Assembly: GCA_944362545.1 (NCBI GenBank)
Contig: CALVTJ010000003.1
Coordinates: 62,001-126,000 of the forward strand
Length of the DNA stretch: 64,000 nucleotides
Direction of reading: 5' to 3'
From: an uncultured Clostridia bacterium
GTDB lineage: Bacteria; Bacillota; Clostridia; Christensenellales; UBA1242
Part shown: piece by piece, positions 18,135-26,338 of the stretch
How the letters are laid out: each line of letters opens with the position of its first letter
How positions within the stretch are numbered: the first letter of the stretch is position 1
The notes under the pieces: generated by a model
What the model was told of the DNA's origin: nothing
What the model saw: only the letters and a program-made list of their open reading frames with translations
The model's database searches: none
Program-made: the position numbers and the translations under genes

Positions 18135-18791
18135 TTATTTGATTCTCAATTTTTCAAGTTCTTCTTTTTGCTCCTTGGTCACTCTGAAACTGTCGTGCGC
18201 TTTTGAAATGGCTTTGTTCCGCGTGAATTTGTCTTTGACATTTGAAATTTCACGCTTGGCTTTTTCAAAATCATATGCACACAGTTCGGCATAAAACCAA
18301 GCAAGTGCCATTTTAACATAAAATGCTTCGTTTTTGACCTGTCGCAAATGCATTAACACATCATCCAATCTTTCGGTTTCAAGAAAATTTCGCATGAGTG
18401 TGACAATGCCAACTCTTGCATCAAATTCTTTGTCACTGTCAACAAGTTTGGTCAAAAATTTGTAAGATTTTGAGCCTGATAACATTTTCATCGAGGATGG
18501 CACACTGTCGCTTGTGCACCAATTGTCGATATATGGAAGGATGTTTGAGAGATATTCAAGTTGTTCATCTTCGCTTTTGATGTTGCCAGCACTGAAAACA
18601 TAGAGCAAAATCTCTTCATGTGTCAGGTGACTGTCAAGTTCAATGTATTCGGGTTCTATCTCTTTGGAAAACTTACGCAAACGTGGGATGCGCACACCAA
18701 AGATTGGATATTTTGTTGTGATAAATTTTTTGTTAAAGGCAGCATATCTTATGTCGGCATTTTCGTTTAAAAATTTTTTGATGTTTATCAT
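18135..18791 (-). CDS. DNA alkylation repair protein, AlkD-like
   Basis: HEAT-repeat DNA glycosylase family protein of 218 residues. Family cues are YPIFGVRIPRLRKFSKE near the N-terminus, DNWCTSDSV in the middle, and the FYVKMALAWFYAEL segment. AlkD removes bulky or alkylated bases such as 3-methyladenine. Here Trp and Asp residues of the DNA-binding concave face appear conserved in DNWCTSD. The start at 18791 has AAGGA 6 bases upstream. It appears to stand alone, convergent with rplS. Confidence 0.82.
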   Translation of the reverse strand: MINIKKFLNENADIRYAAFNKKFITTKYPIFGVRIPRLRKFSKEIEPEYIELDSHLTHEEILLYVFSAGNIKSEDEQLEYLSNILPYIDNWCTSDSVPSSMKMLSGSKSYKFLTKLVDSDKEFDARVGIVTLMRNFLETERLDDVLMHLRQVKNEAFYVKMALAWFYAELCAYDFEKAKREISNVKDKFTRNKAISKAHDSFRVTKEQKEELEKLRIK

Positions 18792-18853
18792 ATTTGTCCT
18801 TTTGTTTTTATTTTGCATTCTCTTCATACCATTTGCAAAATTGTTTTATTGCA

Positions 18854-18882
18854 AAAGAAGCGAGAGTTTGACCCGCTTCTTT
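18854..18882 (-). terminator. Terminator of the MacB-like ABC gene
   Basis: On the minus strand AAAGAAGCG (18882-18874) pairs with CGCTTCTTT (18862-18854) across an 11-base loop, and the second arm ends in a short TTT before GC. It lies just beyond the stop codon. Confidence 0.65.
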
Positions 18883-18885
18883 GTT

Positions 18886-21036
18886 TTATTCTCGTCGCAA
18901 ACTTTCCACAGGGTCGAGTTTTGCCGCTTTGCTTGCAGGGTAAAGTCCGGCGAGCATGCTGATGACAATGGACACGGCAAGTGCCACCACAAAATACCAC
19001 CAGCGATAACTGATTGGAGCCATGCCGATTGTAAATGTCAGCACAAGCCAAACAATGAGAGTTAAAATCAAGTTGAAGATGATGCCGACAACACCACTCA
19101 AAACTCCGACCAAGAAACTTTCGGAAGTGAAAATTCGTTTGATATCCTTTCTTCTTGCACCGATAGATTTCAAAACGCCGATTTCCTTTGTGCGCTCTGT
19201 CACGCTCATGTAAAGCACAACCATTATCATCATGGCAGAAACAAAAAGGGAGATGCTGGAGATGACTACAAGTGATGTGCCAATGATGCTCATCATGCTG
19301 TCAAACATGTTTGCAAGTTGGTCTTCAATGGAACCAGTATAAGAGTCGGTGCTTGCAAGATAACGATTTATGGCATTTGTCAGTGCTTCACTTGGCGTTT
19401 GGATGTAAAGGGTGGTTGGTGCAAAATCAACACCTTTTGCTTCGAAAAGTGATTGAACATAGGAGTAGTCAAGATATACCACCAAAAAGCCCGACATCAC
19501 TGATGTGTCCATAATTCCACAAATTTTGTCGGTAAACTGAACTTTGGTGTTTTCACCACTTGTGCCAAGTGGAATGTTGAAGGATATTGTCACTTCTTTT
19601 CCAATGACATCTTCATCTTCTTCAAAGAGACTGTATATGCCTTGTGAAAACATAAATCCGCCACCACTTGCCACTTGAACGGTGTTATTGACCGAACCAG
19701 GCTCACCGATGATGTTAAGTTCTGCTGGCTGGCTCATTTCTCCTTCAATGACATTTTGTTCGGAGTAATATGGTGGAATGCTGTAAATATAATATACTGT
19801 CTTTGAGTCATTTTCAATGTCAAAAGAGTCTGATGGATAAACCTGTGCATCTGCCACGAGTGTGAACATGTTGAAGCCATATTCGACATTGTCGGTATCG
19901 GTGCTATCATTTGTCACTCTGAAATCTTCATAACCACTCACGGGATGTTCTTCAAGATAGGTGTTGATGTCACTTATAAGCGAATCAATCTCTTCATCCG
20001 TAAATGAAGATGAAGTGAATGCTGAAATGATGTCATCCGCTTCCGTTCTTTTTGAAATTGTCACAATGGTCGGGTCGGAATAGGACTTCATCAGATTTGA
20101 GATATAATCAGTTATTCCAGAACTGAAACTCATCATCAAAATCAAACTGCCAATGCCGATTGCCACACCAAATGCCATGAGAAAGTTTTTGACTCTGCTT
20201 GCCCACATGTTGTGAAAAGAAAGTTTTATTGCGGACCAAAGAGAAAGGTTTTGTTTGTCTTTGAAATTTTTCTTTTTGGTGTCTGAAGTTTGCACGGTGG
20301 TCTCTTCCGGTTTTGTTGTTGAAAGCGGAGACTTTTCGCGCTTGTAATTTTTATTTGTGTGGTCGCCAACAATTCTGCCATCCGAAAGTTCCACCACACG
20401 CGATGAAACGGATGCCACCTTTTCGCTGTGTGTGACCATGATAACAAGTTTTCCGCTGTCGGCAATCTCTTTCAAAATTTGCAAAATCTGCATTGTTGTG
20501 CCACTGTCAAGTGAACCTGTTGGCTCATCCGCAATGATGATTTCAGGGTCATTGATAAGGGCGCGGGCGATTGCCACTCTCTGTTTTTGTCCGCCGGAGA
20601 GTTGAGTAGGTTTTTTCTTCAATTGGTTTTCAAGTCCAACTCTTTTTAAAATCTCGGTGGCTCGTGCCACTTTTTCTTTTTCGCCAACATTTGAAAGTGT
20701 CAAAGCAAGCGTGACATTATCCAAAATGGACAAATGAGAGATAAGGTTGAAGGACTGAAAAACAAAACCGACCTTGTTTTTGCGGTATTTGTCAAGTTGT
20801 TGTTCGGACAGGCTCTTCAAATTTTCTCCGCCGGAGATGATTGTGCCGGTAAAGTCAGAGTCAAGACCGCCAATCAAGTTCATAAGGGTGGACTTTCCGC
20901 TTCCACTTTCGCCGACAATGGACACAAGTTCGCCCTTTTCAAATTCAACATTTATATCATATAATGCCTGAAAACTTTCCTTATTTGAAAGTTTATATTT
21001 TTTGCTGACATTTATCAGTTTGAGTTCTTTTTCCAT
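18886..21036 (-). CDS. MacB-like ABC transporter: fused ATPase and FtsX-type permease
   Basis: One polypeptide of 716 residues. The N-terminal nucleotide-binding domain has GESGSGKST at 42-50, the LSGGQKQR signature and IIADEPTGSLD. A charged linker (about 225-270) is followed by a MacB-type membrane domain: one segment near 285-310, a large extracytoplasmic domain to about 590, then three segments. The C-terminal signature KEIGVLKSIGARRKDI and AGLYPASKAAKLDPVESLRRE is the FtsX hallmark. Such proteins act mechanically in peptide, lipoprotein or envelope-stress export, and the substrate is unknown here. The ATG at 21036 follows AAGGAAA. Confidence 0.9.
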   Translation of the reverse strand: MEKELKLINVSKKYKLSNKESFQALYDINVEFEKGELVSIVGESGSGKSTLMNLIGGLDSDFTGTIISGGENLKSLSEQQLDKYRKNKVGFVFQSFNLISHLSILDNVTLALTLSNVGEKEKVARATEILKRVGLENQLKKKPTQLSGGQKQRVAIARALINDPEIIIADEPTGSLDSGTTMQILQILKEIADSGKLVIMVTHSEKVASVSSRVVELSDGRIVGDHTNKNYKREKSPLSTTKPEETTVQTSDTKKKNFKDKQNLSLWSAIKLSFHNMWASRVKNFLMAFGVAIGIGSLILMMSFSSGITDYISNLMKSYSDPTIVTISKRTEADDIISAFTSSSFTDEEIDSLISDINTYLEEHPVSGYEDFRVTNDSTDTDNVEYGFNMFTLVADAQVYPSDSFDIENDSKTVYYIYSIPPYYSEQNVIEGEMSQPAELNIIGEPGSVNNTVQVASGGGFMFSQGIYSLFEEDEDVIGKEVTISFNIPLGTSGENTKVQFTDKICGIMDTSVMSGFLVVYLDYSYVQSLFEAKGVDFAPTTLYIQTPSEALTNAINRYLASTDSYTGSIEDQLANMFDSMMSIIGTSLVVISSISLFVSAMMIMVVLYMSVTERTKEIGVLKSIGARRKDIKRIFTSESFLVGVLSGVVGIIFNLILTLIVWLVLTFTIGMAPISYRWWYFVVALAVSIVISMLAGLYPASKAAKLDPVESLRRE

Positions 21037-21174
21037 TCGATTTCCTTTTTTGACATATCTTTAAATTTTTAACATGAGATTTTGTCATTTTTGCATAAAA
21101 TCAATGTGTAGATAAGATTTATTTGATGTTATCATATTTTGCCGTTTTAGTCAAATTTATAAAATAAAAAATGT

Positions 21175-21203
21175 TTGTATTTTGTGTCGTGTTGTGCTAT
21201 AAT
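21175..21203 (+). promoter_or_regulatory. Promoter of the metal-exporter-like permease
   Basis: TTGTAT (21175-21180) and TATAAT (21198-21203), spacing 17, with AAGGGAG just before the ATG at 21227. The 190-base divergent gap shows no riboswitch I could recognise. Confidence 0.72.
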
Positions 21204-21226
21204 AATCACGTTTTAAGGGAGAGTGT

Positions 21227-22234
21227 ATGCAAATTTTCGCCGAAAGTCTTTATGATGCCGTTGTGGACTGCTTGAAGGTTGTGCCTATTCTCTTTCTTGC
21301 TTATCTTTTGGTAGCATATCTTTCTCATGACCACAGCCACAAATTTTCAAAATTTCTATCAAAAAACAAGAAAACCAGTGTATTGTATGCATCATTTTTG
21401 GGTTGTGTGCCACAGTGTGGTTTCTCTTCAGTGATTGCCGACCTTTACAGCACAAGAACTGTCTCTATCGGCACTCTGATTGCTGTGTTTGTGGCAACTA
21501 GCGATGAGGCAATTCCTATCATGATTTCCGCCCCTGAAAGCATTATTGATATGTTGATTTTGATTGGTGTAAAGATTTTGTTGGCTATCTTTTGGGGTTA
21601 TTTGATTAATGTGGCAATTACACTCTTTAAAAAGACTAGAAAACAAAAATCTCCGCAGATGGTTTTGCACACGGAAATGCAGACAGAACCACAGACAGCG
21701 GATGCAAATGTTTCCACAGCAAACCAAACAGTTGTGAGTGAAAGTGAAGAACATCACCAACACCATCATCATGCATATGAGTGCGGACATATTCACACTG
21801 ACAGTTGTGCCAGCGATTGTGGACACGAACACGGTTGCTGTGCAGACAACATTTTTATTGATGCGTTTATGCACACGTTTGAAATCATCATCTACATCTT
21901 TGTGGCAACGGTTATCATAAACTTGATTGTCGGCTTCTTGGGGACACAAGCACTTGAAAATGTGCTGACAACAAACATGTATTTGCAGGTGGTTATTGCA
22001 AGTTTAATTGGACTTATTCCAAACTGCGTTTCTTCCGTTTTGCTTGTGGAACTGTTTATCAGCGGAGCACTTGCCTTTCCGGCTCTCGTGGCTGGATTGA
22101 CAGCGGGATGTGGAGTTGGACTTGTCATTCTGTTCACGCGAAACAGAAAACATATGCTCGAAAATGTTGGAATACTTGCTTTGCAGTATATCATTGGTGT
22201 GGCATCAGGAATGTTTATGACAATCTTCTTTTAA
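21227..22234 (+). CDS. Putative heavy-metal exporter permease (ArsP_2-like, His-rich loop)
   Basis: Integral membrane protein of 335 residues with two related halves. The first has LGCVPQCGFSSVIADL (about 58-73) and the second IGLIPNCVSSVLLVEL (near 262-277), each followed by a small-residue-rich segment, indicating an inverted-repeat transporter. The central cytoplasmic or external loop (about 136-207) is His/Cys-rich (EEHHQHHHHAYECGHIH, then CASDCGHEHGCC), as in metal transporters. The family is annotated as a putative 10-TM metal exporter, so the ion is unknown. Own promoter and terminator, so probably monocistronic. Confidence 0.78.
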   Translation: MQIFAESLYDAVVDCLKVVPILFLAYLLVAYLSHDHSHKFSKFLSKNKKTSVLYASFLGCVPQCGFSSVIADLYSTRTVSIGTLIAVFVATSDEAIPIMISAPESIIDMLILIGVKILLAIFWGYLINVAITLFKKTRKQKSPQMVLHTEMQTEPQTADANVSTANQTVVSESEEHHQHHHHAYECGHIHTDSCASDCGHEHGCCADNIFIDAFMHTFEIIIYIFVATVIINLIVGFLGTQALENVLTTNMYLQVVIASLIGLIPNCVSSVLLVELFISGALAFPALVAGLTAGCGVGLVILFTRNRKHMLENVGILALQYIIGVASGMFMTIFF

Positions 22235-22293
22235 CACACTATGACATCAATTATCACACATAAACCAAACATCACACTTTTTATATCCAAACA

Positions 22294-22322
22294 AAAAAGA
22301 CATCACTTTTGGATGTCTTTTT
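22294..22322. terminator. Bidirectional terminator between the permease and the FakA-like fragment
   Basis: AAAAAGACATC (22294-22304) and GATGTCTTTTT (22312-22322) form a perfect 11-base stem with a 7-base loop and serve the two converging genes. Confidence 0.87.
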
Positions 22323-22347
22323 ACATTTTTGGTTTTGCGCGCTTCAA

Positions 22348-22599
22348 TCAACCATGCAAACCATTTGCCTGTCTTTCCATGTTTTCAACAACAATGTCTT
22401 GAATGTCACCAAGTGAGTCGCAATATTCCAAAACCTTCCAAGGTGTGTTTGTGTGGAAATGAATTTTGATGAGTTCATCATCGCCAACAACAAGCAAACA
22501 ATCTCCTTCAATGTTCTCCTGTATATAGTTTCTAATTTTTTCATCCGACAGGTTTTTTCCTTCGATAAGCAATTGTGTATCAAATTTGTATTGTATCAT
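22348..22599 (-). CDS. Free-standing FakA middle-domain-like protein
   Basis: 83-residue protein matching the central region of FakA/YloV fatty-acid kinases: YKFDTQLLIEG (compare YCTEFLL in FakA), then CLLVVGDDELIKIHFHTNTP and an IVVENMERQ segment like FakA's IKIENMRLQ. It lacks both the N-terminal DhaL kinase domain and the C-terminal DegV-like domain, so it cannot be a kinase. Its ATG overlaps the stop of the DivIVA-like gene (ATGA), showing translational coupling. A role as an adaptor or binding domain is inference. A DegV/FakB-like protein is encoded 5 kb away. Confidence 0.75.
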   Translation of the reverse strand: MIQYKFDTQLLIEGKNLSDEKIRNYIQENIEGDCLLVVGDDELIKIHFHTNTPWKVLEYCDSLGDIQDIVVENMERQANGLHG

Positions 22600-23261
22600 C
22601 TTCTTCCTTCCTTTGTTTCGTTTTGATTGTAGAAATCAAATGCTTTCATAATCTCTTCCAAATCTTCTGTTGGGTTTAACGCTTCTTCAAAGTCAAAGCC
22701 ACTTTCACTCTTTGGATAATCTTTCAAAGTCTTTATCTCTTTTTTGTTTGAGTTATTTGTGGCGATGTGCACTTCTTTTGGAGCATCTTGAACCTTTTTG
22801 TAGTCTTGCATTTTGTTTAGAAGCAGGCGCATACTGTCATTTTCGGAATAAATCGGTTGGGTAAGGTCGGGTGCTTTTTCAAGATTTTCTTTGTAGTCAC
22901 GAATAATTGTCGAAAATTCCAACAAAATTGAAGTGAACGCTTCATCTTTTTTAAGGTCAGGAAATTTCAAGTTTAATTCTTTGATGAGCAGTTCAAGTTT
23001 GTCCATAACAAGTTTATAATAGTTTTTTGAACCCTCTTCCTGAAACTTTTTTGCTTTTTCGAAAACATTGAGTGCTGCCATGATGTTTTTTTCTTTGTTT
23101 TCAATGTCAAAGCGTTCATTTTTCATGTCTAGCATCTTTTTTTCTGAATCCAAGGCCTTGAGTTTTTCTTCCATGAGTTTAGACTCATAGGAGGCTTTCA
23201 TTCTTTGGATATACATGTCCACTTCTGCCTTGTTATAGCCGTTTGTTTCTTGTGAAAACAT
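22596..23261 (-). CDS. DivIVA-like coiled-coil protein
   Basis: 221 residues. The N-terminus GYNKAEVDMYIQRMKA resembles the membrane-binding head of DivIVA/GpsB (typically GYxxxEVDxFI). A long Lys/Glu-rich coiled coil (about 20-70), a second helical region and an acidic tail follow. DivIVA-type proteins bind curved membrane and organise the pole or septum, but which partner this one serves is unknown. It lies between a small membrane protein and the FakA-like fragment with overlapping or near-zero spacing. Probable operon: lgt, membrane protein, this gene, FakA-like. Confidence 0.72.
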   Translation of the reverse strand: MFSQETNGYNKAEVDMYIQRMKASYESKLMEEKLKALDSEKKMLDMKNERFDIENKEKNIMAALNVFEKAKKFQEEGSKNYYKLVMDKLELLIKELNLKFPDLKKDEAFTSILLEFSTIIRDYKENLEKAPDLTQPIYSENDSMRLLLNKMQDYKKVQDAPKEVHIATNNSNKKEIKTLKDYPKSESGFDFEEALNPTEDLEEIMKAFDFYNQNETKEGRR

Positions 23262-23263
23262 AT

Positions 23264-23764
23264 CTACCTTCTCCGTTTAATCCTAAAAAATGTTTCTACA
23301 ACTAATAATACCAAAAATGACACTATAATTGCAATAAAAATAGACAAAGTTATCAATTTTTTTTGAAGTAGAAAGGCAAAAATTGTCACGAAACTTATCG
23401 AATATGCAAGAACAAGATGAAATTTTTGTCCTGTTCCAATAAAAGTAAAAACAGAAGAGAGGATAAAAGCAAAAGAAAGATAAAATGGTGCGGATGGGAG
23501 AATGTTAGTAAAAATAAAAACATATCCAGCAATGCCAACAAAAATCAACAAAAAACCAAGATAAAGGGCACTGTCAAGTTTGAAAAATAGGCTTTTTATC
23601 AACTGAAAAATGCCGACAGCAAAACAAAAATTGAAAAACCAAAGGTCAAAAAGTTTCCAAAAGACCATTTCCAAGGTTGTGATGACAACAAAGCAGACAA
23701 AAAGAAAAAACATCATGATTTTCAAGAGTAAACTCTTTTTGATTTTCAAAAATCTTCCATTCAT
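23264..23764 (-). CDS. Small polytopic membrane protein, function unknown
   Basis: 166 residues, almost entirely hydrophobic, with about five or six predicted membrane segments (roughly 14-36, 40-60, 66-85, 92-110, 116-133, 138-158) and a basic C-terminus FRIKRRR. I recognise no family. Its stop lies two bases before the DivIVA-like start, which suggests they act together at the membrane. No clear ribosome site precedes the ATG at 23764. Confidence 0.6.
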   Translation of the reverse strand: MNGRFLKIKKSLLLKIMMFFLFVCFVVITTLEMVFWKLFDLWFFNFCFAVGIFQLIKSLFFKLDSALYLGFLLIFVGIAGYVFIFTNILPSAPFYLSFAFILSSVFTFIGTGQKFHLVLAYSISFVTIFAFLLQKKLITLSIFIAIIVSFLVLLVVETFFRIKRRR

Positions 23765-23875
23765 GATGTTATTATGTTTAAGTTTTTACCGTTTTACTCT
23801 TCTGACATATTTTCTGCCATTTTATGTGGGTGAGTGGAATGATGTAAAGTTGTTTTTGCCATTTTGTGCAATGTT

Positions 23876-24727
23876 TTACAAGTCCTTTTTCACAACATCC
23901 ATTATTATGTCAAAACTGTCCTTCTTTTTGCGGTATTTTATGGCATACCACAAAACAGCAACGATGCCGACAACAATGAAAACCAAACTTAAAAGTTGTG
24001 AGATTCGAATAGAACCAAGATATAAACTGTCGGTTCTCAAACCTTCAATAAACATTCTGCCTGTGCCGTAGATTATCAAATAAAATGCACCAATCATGCC
24101 ATTTGTTTTAAATTTGATTTTATAGAGCAAAACCATCAAAACAGCAAAGCCGATGAAGTTCCACAAGCTTTCATAGAAGAATGTTGCCAAATGCCAACCA
24201 CTTCCAGGGCAGGTGCAACCAACTTGCGTGCAGTTGTCAATGTAAACACCAAACGGGAACCATTGCAGGCTTGGATTTGAGATATAATAGCCATATGCTT
24301 CTTGATTGAAAAAGTTTCCCCAGCGACCGAGTGCCTGTGCACATATAAGAGAAGGGGCGATGATGTCTATCAAAGCGAAAAAGTTTTTCTTATGAATAGC
24401 ACAGTATAGCAAAACTGCAAGAGCACCACCAATCAGTCCACCATAGAAACCAAGTCCGCCTTCCCAAATTTTGAAAACATCCCAAAAGTTTGTGTAGTAG
24501 TCTAGTCTAAACAAAACATAATAGATTCTTGCGCCAATGATGGCAAACGGAATGACATAGCAAGCAAGGGTGATGATATCTTCAAGTTTGAAACCGCGCT
24601 TTTTCGCAACTAAGCAGGTGATGATGATGCCCAGCAAATAAGAAAGGACGCTGGTGATGCCGTAAAAATTTATATGCAAGCCAAACAAATCGAACCCACT
24701 TGGAATGGACAAAATCAAACCGTTCAC
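23876..24727 (-). CDS. lgt: Prolipoprotein diacylglyceryl transferase
   Basis: Membrane enzyme that moves diacylglycerol from phosphatidylglycerol to the lipobox cysteine of prolipoproteins. Signature segments are WEGGLGFYGGLIGG, ALGRWGNFFNQEAYG (the catalytic-region Arg-Asn signature) and GTGRMFIEGLRTDSL. 283 residues with about seven membrane segments and a charged tail. The start is GTG at 24727 with GGAGG 4 bases upstream. A consensus promoter lies 150 bases upstream. It is likely the first gene of the operon that continues with the membrane and DivIVA-like genes. Confidence 0.93.
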   Translation of the reverse strand: MNGLILSIPSGFDLFGLHINFYGITSVLSYLLGIIITCLVAKKRGFKLEDIITLACYVIPFAIIGARIYYVLFRLDYYTNFWDVFKIWEGGLGFYGGLIGGALAVLLYCAIHKKNFFALIDIIAPSLICAQALGRWGNFFNQEAYGYYISNPSLQWFPFGVYIDNCTQVGCTCPGSGWHLATFFYESLWNFIGFAVLMVLLYKIKFKTNGMIGAFYLIIYGTGRMFIEGLRTDSLYLGSIRISQLLSLVFIVVGIVAVLWYAIKYRKKKDSFDIIMDVVKKDL

Positions 24728-24874
24728 TTTTCCTCCATTTTATCTTGCCTTTGCAATTTCAATTCTTAAACTAATCAACATTCAAACTACGCACCATGCC
24801 TTGACTTTATTTTATCTTGTGAAATTGTGCTGATTGTTTGTAAATACAAAAATGTTGACAAAAAATCACTATTT

Positions 24875-24903
24875 AGTATAAAATCAAACCCCTTCAATGT
24901 CAA
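24875..24903 (-). promoter_or_regulatory. Consensus promoter of lgt, overlapping an opposing promoter
   Basis: Minus strand TTGACA (24903-24898) and TATACT (24880-24875), spacing 17. On the plus strand TTGACA (24855-24860) and TATAAA (24877-24882), spacing 16, share the same -10 bases in the opposite orientation. Confidence 0.7.
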
Positions 24904-24904
24904 A

Positions 24905-24943
24905 CAAAAAAGAAGTGTTTTCTCGTTTTTGCGAAAAAACACT
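24905..24943 (-). terminator. Terminator of the Rho-like gene
   Basis: On the minus strand AGTGTTTT (24943-24936) pairs with AAAACACT (24921-24914), followed by TCTTTTTTG. It lies just past the stop of the Rho-like gene at 24973. Confidence 0.72.
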
Positions 24944-24972
24944 GTCAATTTTTGTCTTTATTTTTTCATAAA

Positions 24973-26157
24973 TCAAAGAGAAAATTTCTTTGAAACTTTG
25001 TAAACCGCAGAAACATACATTTGGTCAAACAAGTCAGCATCATCCATTGTCACAAACACTGTGGTGTGCTTGTCTTTTCCGCCAGATTTGGCAAGGAGCA
25101 TAAGACTTTTTACAAGTTCAACGGCGTTTTCGGTATGTCCCATAAGCGACTTTGCGTTTGCTCTGTAAGCAAAATCTACGCCATTTGCCATTGTGGTAAT
25201 ATCTTGAACAAACAACGCTACTCTCAAACCCTGATTTTGCAATCGCTTGATGTTTTCAACAACATTTGACAAGGTTTCACAGATGATTGTTGGTTTTTCA
25301 TCATAGCCAAGCGCAAACACACTGTTGAAACCAAGAGAATTGATTTCTGCCTTGTCTTCATACATTACATTTGCCAAAAGGGCGATAGTGACAATCTTGT
25401 TTTCATTCAAAGTTTTGAGAAGTTTTTTCAATTTGATAGCATTTTCAGTTAGTTTTCCTTCTTTTAAAATATATCTGCTGCCAAGCAAAATTTCATTTCC
25501 TTCAAAATTGAGTTGTTGTGAAGGCAGGCAATCTTTGTATTCATCTGTTTTGTCTTGATAAGTCGCTTGATTTTGGAAGTTGATATATTTCACACTATCC
25601 AAAATATGGTCACCATTTTCGTTCATGGCAACAGCCGTGCCAACGACATAATCAAAAGGTTTCAGGCGACTGTCAATGTCCTTTTTGACAAGAATAAACT
25701 TTTCATTTGTTTGATTGTGGAAGAAAAATTCTTTGTCATTTCTCTCGCACAAAATTCCCATTGCTTCAATTGGAAACAATTTTTGTTTGAGCACATTTTC
25801 TTCAATTTGCTTGAATGTGACAGCCTTTTGAGCACGATTTGCCGTCAATGCTTGGCTAGATTTCAAAGAATAATCTTTTCCAGTAATTTGTGACAATTCT
25901 GCCAAAATGCCTTCAATATTGCTTAATTCCTTATATGGACGCCCTTGACGAAGAGGAAGAGGCTTTAACTCTTCACCAGAGATAATTTTGTCCATAACAA
26001 TTTTGATATGGTCGTTTCTTTTCAAGGTGGTTGGGCTGTTGTCTCCAAAAACTCTTGCCAGTGCACGAAGTTCATAGATACCAAGTGATTCAATCAGCGA
26101 CAGACAATCTTGTTGTGCCTTTGTCAAGTTTTTAAATTCGTATCCTTGTTTTGCCAT
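24973..26157 (-). CDS. Rho-like protein lacking the ATP-binding P-loop
   Basis: 394 residues arranged like transcription terminator Rho. A Rho_N/SAP-like head (ELRALARVFGDNSPTTLKRND) and QGRPYK linker come first. Next is a cold-shock-like RNA-binding region (AMGILCER to FDYVVGTAVAMNENGDHILDS, read in parts). The C-terminal half aligns with the Rho motor: KIVTIALLANVMYEDKAEI for the livLLIDERPEEVTDM strand, FALGYDEKP for STFDEP, ENIKRLQNQGLRVALFVQDIT for the AKRLVE..DVVILLDSIT region, and DQMY near the Rho MDE segment. The GxxKxGKT P-loop is missing. ATP hydrolysis is therefore unlikely. The ATG at 26157 follows AAGGAG. Rho ancestry is my inference from motif order. Confidence 0.68.
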   Translation of the reverse strand: MAKQGYEFKNLTKAQQDCLSLIESLGIYELRALARVFGDNSPTTLKRNDHIKIVMDKIISGEELKPLPLRQGRPYKELSNIEGILAELSQITGKDYSLKSSQALTANRAQKAVTFKQIEENVLKQKLFPIEAMGILCERNDKEFFFHNQTNEKFILVKKDIDSRLKPFDYVVGTAVAMNENGDHILDSVKYINFQNQATYQDKTDEYKDCLPSQQLNFEGNEILLGSRYILKEGKLTENAIKLKKLLKTLNENKIVTIALLANVMYEDKAEINSLGFNSVFALGYDEKPTIICETLSNVVENIKRLQNQGLRVALFVQDITTMANGVDFAYRANAKSLMGHTENAVELVKSLMLLAKSGGKDKHTTVFVTMDDADLFDQMYVSAVYKVSKKFSL

Positions 26158-26209
26158 AATTTGCTCCTTTTTGGTTTTCAAATGATTATTTTTTCATCTT
26201 ATCGTTTTT

Positions 26210-26238
26210 ATTATACCATAATTCGACATTAAAAACAA
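26210..26238 (-). promoter_or_regulatory. Promoter of the Rho-like gene
   Basis: Minus strand TTGTTT (26238-26233) and TATAAT (26215-26210), spacing 17, about 55 bases upstream of the ATG. Confidence 0.7.
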
Positions 26239-26304
26239 ACAAAAGCAAAGATTTGTAAAAATTTTTTGTATTTTGTAAAAAATTAAATTTTGCTAACTTT
26301 TTTA

Positions 26305-26338
26305 TTGCATAATACACAACATATGGTGTAATATGCAA
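26305..26338. repeat. Short palindromic repeat, copy 2 (next to the SDR stop codon)
   Basis: TTGCATAATACAC (26305-26317) and GTGTAATATGCAA (26326-26338), arms of 13 bases with one mismatch and an 8-base centre. It directly abuts the stop codon of the SDR gene. There is no T-run on the minus strand side, so it does not look like a normal terminator. Confidence 0.75.
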
